Shown here piece after piece: positions 61,401 to 64,000 of a stretch of DNA of 64,000 nt. The translations under genes and the position numbers were made by a program. The stretch's first letter is position 1, and each line of letters starts with the position of its first letter. Origin of the DNA: Xestospongia bergquistia (taxonomy: Eukaryota; Porifera; Demospongiae; Haplosclerida; Petrosiidae); contig OZ014412.1 in assembly GCA_963965975.1 (NCBI GenBank), positions 7,440,708 to 7,504,707 on the forward strand. Reading direction: 5' to 3'. Below the pieces are notes generated by a model. The model searched no databases. It was not told the origin of the DNA and was given only the letters and a program-made list of their open reading frames with translations.

Positions 61401-61961
61401 TTATAAATGTCTATATTGAATACTGTTGTCACAGGATATCCTGTTTTAGCTAATAGCACCAAATTTTTCCATGTCTGTCAACGTTGTTGCATTGTATTTG
61501 TTATAGATAATGTTGTCATATCAGAAGGAAGCCATTATGATACATAATGCTGTTAAGTTATTTAAAACTGTATCAACTATTCTTTGTTATTGTGCTATCA
61601 CAAAGCACACTGGAACTAACCTGATGAAATATCTCCATGCTAATATATGATAACCAATGATATAACTACCTGTCAATTAAACATTTTTTGAAAATTTTAG
61701 TCCTGAAATTTTCATTATTTAAACCATAAATCCAACATTGTTCAATAATGATTATATACAGCTCAATATCTCAGAATTTACTGAATATTACATAATTACT
61801 ATTATGTAATATCTGTTTTTGTAATTGAAAATTTACATTGCATGTTTGGTCAAATATTTAACTAACTTTATATACACTTTTGATCATTTATATATTAAAT
61901 CAACAGATTTCATGCATTTTCTATATTATTGAATGACCAGGTTAGGACTTTATTTCTATTA
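58422..61961. other. Intergenic region between gene C and Ig3
   Basis: Second copy of 35885-39376, with no supported gene. Differences include a 54-bp tandem duplication at 60531-60638 and several small indels. The minus-strand frame at 61086-61394 is the counterpart of 38505-38759. Confidence 0.6.
60531..60638. repeat. 54-bp tandem duplication
   Basis: Two perfect head-to-tail copies starting tattgagttacaatagtatt; the homologous place in the other block (about 37990-38050) has one copy. Confidence 0.9.
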
Positions 61962-62029
61962 AAAATTAACAAGGGTTCTCAGACTCCAAAAGTTTTGGAC
62001 CCAGTGTGACAACTTTGGTGTCTGCCAAT
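61962..62029 (+). promoter_or_regulatory. Conserved 5' leader of Ig3
   Basis: Third copy of the leader before Ig1 and Ig2. One base of the ttcttcag phrase is missing here (ttctcag). Confidence 0.45.
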
Positions 62030-64000
62030 ATGATGTGGCCATTGTTTGCAGTGAGTATAGTGACTTGTATTGTTGGAAGTAAGTTTGATTGTATTTGTGA
62101 TCATCTCAAAGATCTACTAAGTACAGAATTGATTATTACCCAGAATGTATGAACTAAAATTATCTCTTTAAAGATGTAATTTTAGTGTCTCTCTCCTTGG
62201 CAGGTCAAGGGACTCTTACATTCACAACTCATCCAGCTAGTCATGAAGTAGTACTAGGGGGATCTGTAACAATAACATGTAATGTATCAGATCCTAATGC
62301 AGAGATCTATTGGCTATATGAGGATGTAGCCATTGACTCTTCAAATACTGACTACACAATTAGTGGTAGCAGTTTGATGATCAGTAATTTCACTATTTCA
62401 AAATCAGGACATTATCGGTGTGCTACCAGTAATGACAATAGAGTGACAGTCCTCCTATCACATATTGCTTTATTAACTGCATTTAGTAAGTTGAGTTTTA
62501 ATACACTTTCTCAAATGGTGGAAATTTAAATAGAATCATAATGTATAGATTTCTGTCATCAGAACACTTGTACTTCCATGTATTATACAAATATTGTACT
62601 AAAGACACTTTTCAGACATCAAACCAATTAGATCTGATATTTGTACACTCCTTCATTGAAACAATGTAGTGTATAGTATATTGTATATGATGTTTACATC
62701 TAGTAATGTAAAGTTATTCACTCAAAACTTTAACACATGTGTAGCAATTTCAATGAAGATGAAGGCAAATATTAGTAATAGTTTTGTTTTGTTCTTATAA
62801 TTAATTATATAGATAATGGCCATAAATGGTTGTTTTTACTATCAATGTATAATAAAAATTATATATCAGCTTTTTATAATATAAAGGACATATACTAAAA
62901 TTTGTCTGATGTAACACATTATGATATTATTTCTTTAGCTCAATGTACCTACTTTATGGAACCTCAAGACTTTACATCTTATCGAGTTCTTACCACACTA
63001 TCTGACAATACTGTACAACCAGTTGGTCGTGCTGCAGTACCGTTTGAATGTGAACTAGGAAAACCTTTTTATGCTACTGTTCGACCAAACATTACATGGG
63101 AAGTTCATTTCTCAAATGGTGAAATGACTGAAATTGTCAACAGTCACCCATTAGATGTTATATATGGAATACAATTCAACAATAAGGGTTATTTGCAAAT
63201 ACATTTTCCAAATGTTAGTCAACACAATGATACCAAAGTAAGATGCATTTCTACAAATCCTTTAAGCCAACAAGAAAAGATCTATAGTAACTGGGCTAGA
63301 GTAATAATATTGGGTAAGTTTAAAGTAAACTGTTTATGTATATATATTTGGTGAATAAAAATTGATTAGTTGATTTAACCAATATATGGATATACAGATT
63401 ATATGTAGCAAATATCTTTGATGTAAAAAGGAAACATAAGTTTGTTCTGTTTATGTATAGCTTATTATGGAAAGAAATAATATTCTTATTTATTCTTAAG
63501 CTAAACAAGATGTTGGGTCACTTCAATGTATTTTGTAGGGATTCATGAAAGCAATGATGTCTATGAATCAGTTAAATGATGACCTATTCATTTTTAAAGT
63601 AATATAATCCAAACTTTGATCATAAGTATTATTAATCTTTAATAAAATTTAAAAAATAATTTTTAAGGTTAAAACAATGGCAGTTTGATTGTATTACTTT
63701 TAAAATAAATATATCATTTTAACTGATTCATAGACAGTGTTTGTTTTGCATGCATCCCTACAAAAGATATTGAAGTAAATAAATTAATTCATCAAAAACA
63801 GTCCTGGCCCAGTTAGCATCTTATTTGTCAATTAAAATCATTTCACTACATAGTATATATAAGTAGCTATCAAAACAGACTTATGTTTAGTTTTGTTACA
63901 TTCAACCTGTACAACCATGTATTGGTTAAATCATCCAATCAGTTTGACTAGTTATATACATATAGTTAGTTCTCTTTGTTGAGGTAGACACAAGTCAGAC
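62030..64000 (+). CDS. Ig3: Ig-type receptor, 5' part only (cut by the right edge)
   Basis: Exons in view: 62030-62078 (signal peptide, MMWPLFAVSIVTCIVG), 62204-62485 (Ig with Cys pair and Trp) and 62939-63313 (Ig-like, FECELG ... VRCISTN). All three have the same lengths as in Ig2 (49, 282, 375 nt), intact GT-AG borders and no stop. The following exon should lie a few hundred bases past the edge, judging from Ig2. From 63314 to 64000 the sequence is intron. The ectodomain is closer to Ig2 than to Ig1 in the first Ig exon. Confidence 0.85.

Noticed and set aside
1-64000. CRISPR arrays, operons, ribosome binding sites, rRNA or tRNA genes
   Set aside because: The window is eukaryotic. The short regular repeats seen are microsatellites or exon arrays, and no cloverleaf or rRNA-like segment was recognised.

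Overview
The window looks like a piece of an animal genome, most likely a sponge (demosponge, Amphimedon-like). This is an inference from very AT-rich DNA, tiny introns (often 40-60 bp), and metazoan-only receptor domains: SRCR, Calx-beta, Ig, EGF, a GAIN/GPS domain and an adhesion-type 7TM. I ran no database search. Gene models were built by hand from splice sites, reading phase and paralogue comparison.

Layout. (1) 3-3757, minus strand: the 5' part of a secreted or cell-surface SRCR-repeat gene, six SRCR domains in view, continuing off the left edge. (2) 3758-8100: mostly non-coding, holding a broken hormone-receptor-domain relic at 4189-4648 and a weak integrase-like relic near 7200. (3) 8290-21447, plus: gene A, an adhesion GPCR of about 2,414 aa: signal peptide, Cys-rich module, eight Calx-beta domains, Ig-EGF-Ig-Ig-EGF-Ig, hormone-receptor-like domain, GAIN with intact GPS, 7TM and tail. 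(4) From 23.1 kb to the right edge, a tandemly duplicated block alternates two kinds of single-pass receptor: Ig-type (Ig1 23117-27754, Ig2 39452-49935, Ig3 from 62030, cut by the edge) and Calx-beta-type (gene B 30484-35884, gene C 53085-58421).

The key point is that Ig-type and Calx-beta-type receptors have unrelated ectodomains but the same 3' cassette: short Ser/Thr-rich stalk exons, one transmembrane helix, and a short tyrosine tail with YDxP motifs and, in the Ig type, a VxYxxI (ITIM-like) motif. The Calx-beta ectodomain is in turn shared with the adhesion GPCR gene A. Nearly all ectodomain exons are phase 1-1, so exons can be added, lost or skipped without breaking the frame. Signs of fast turnover are everywhere: a 572-bp tandem array of paired Ig exons in Ig2, two large deletions in Ig1, splice-site and frameshift lesions in B and C, relic exons between genes, a stuttered triplicate of a gene 5' end before gene C, and a signal peptide in gene C apparently made from former intron sequence.

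The layout resembles a rapidly evolving self/non-self or immune-type receptor cluster. That function is inference; the shared cassette, tandem duplication and lesions are read directly from the sequence.
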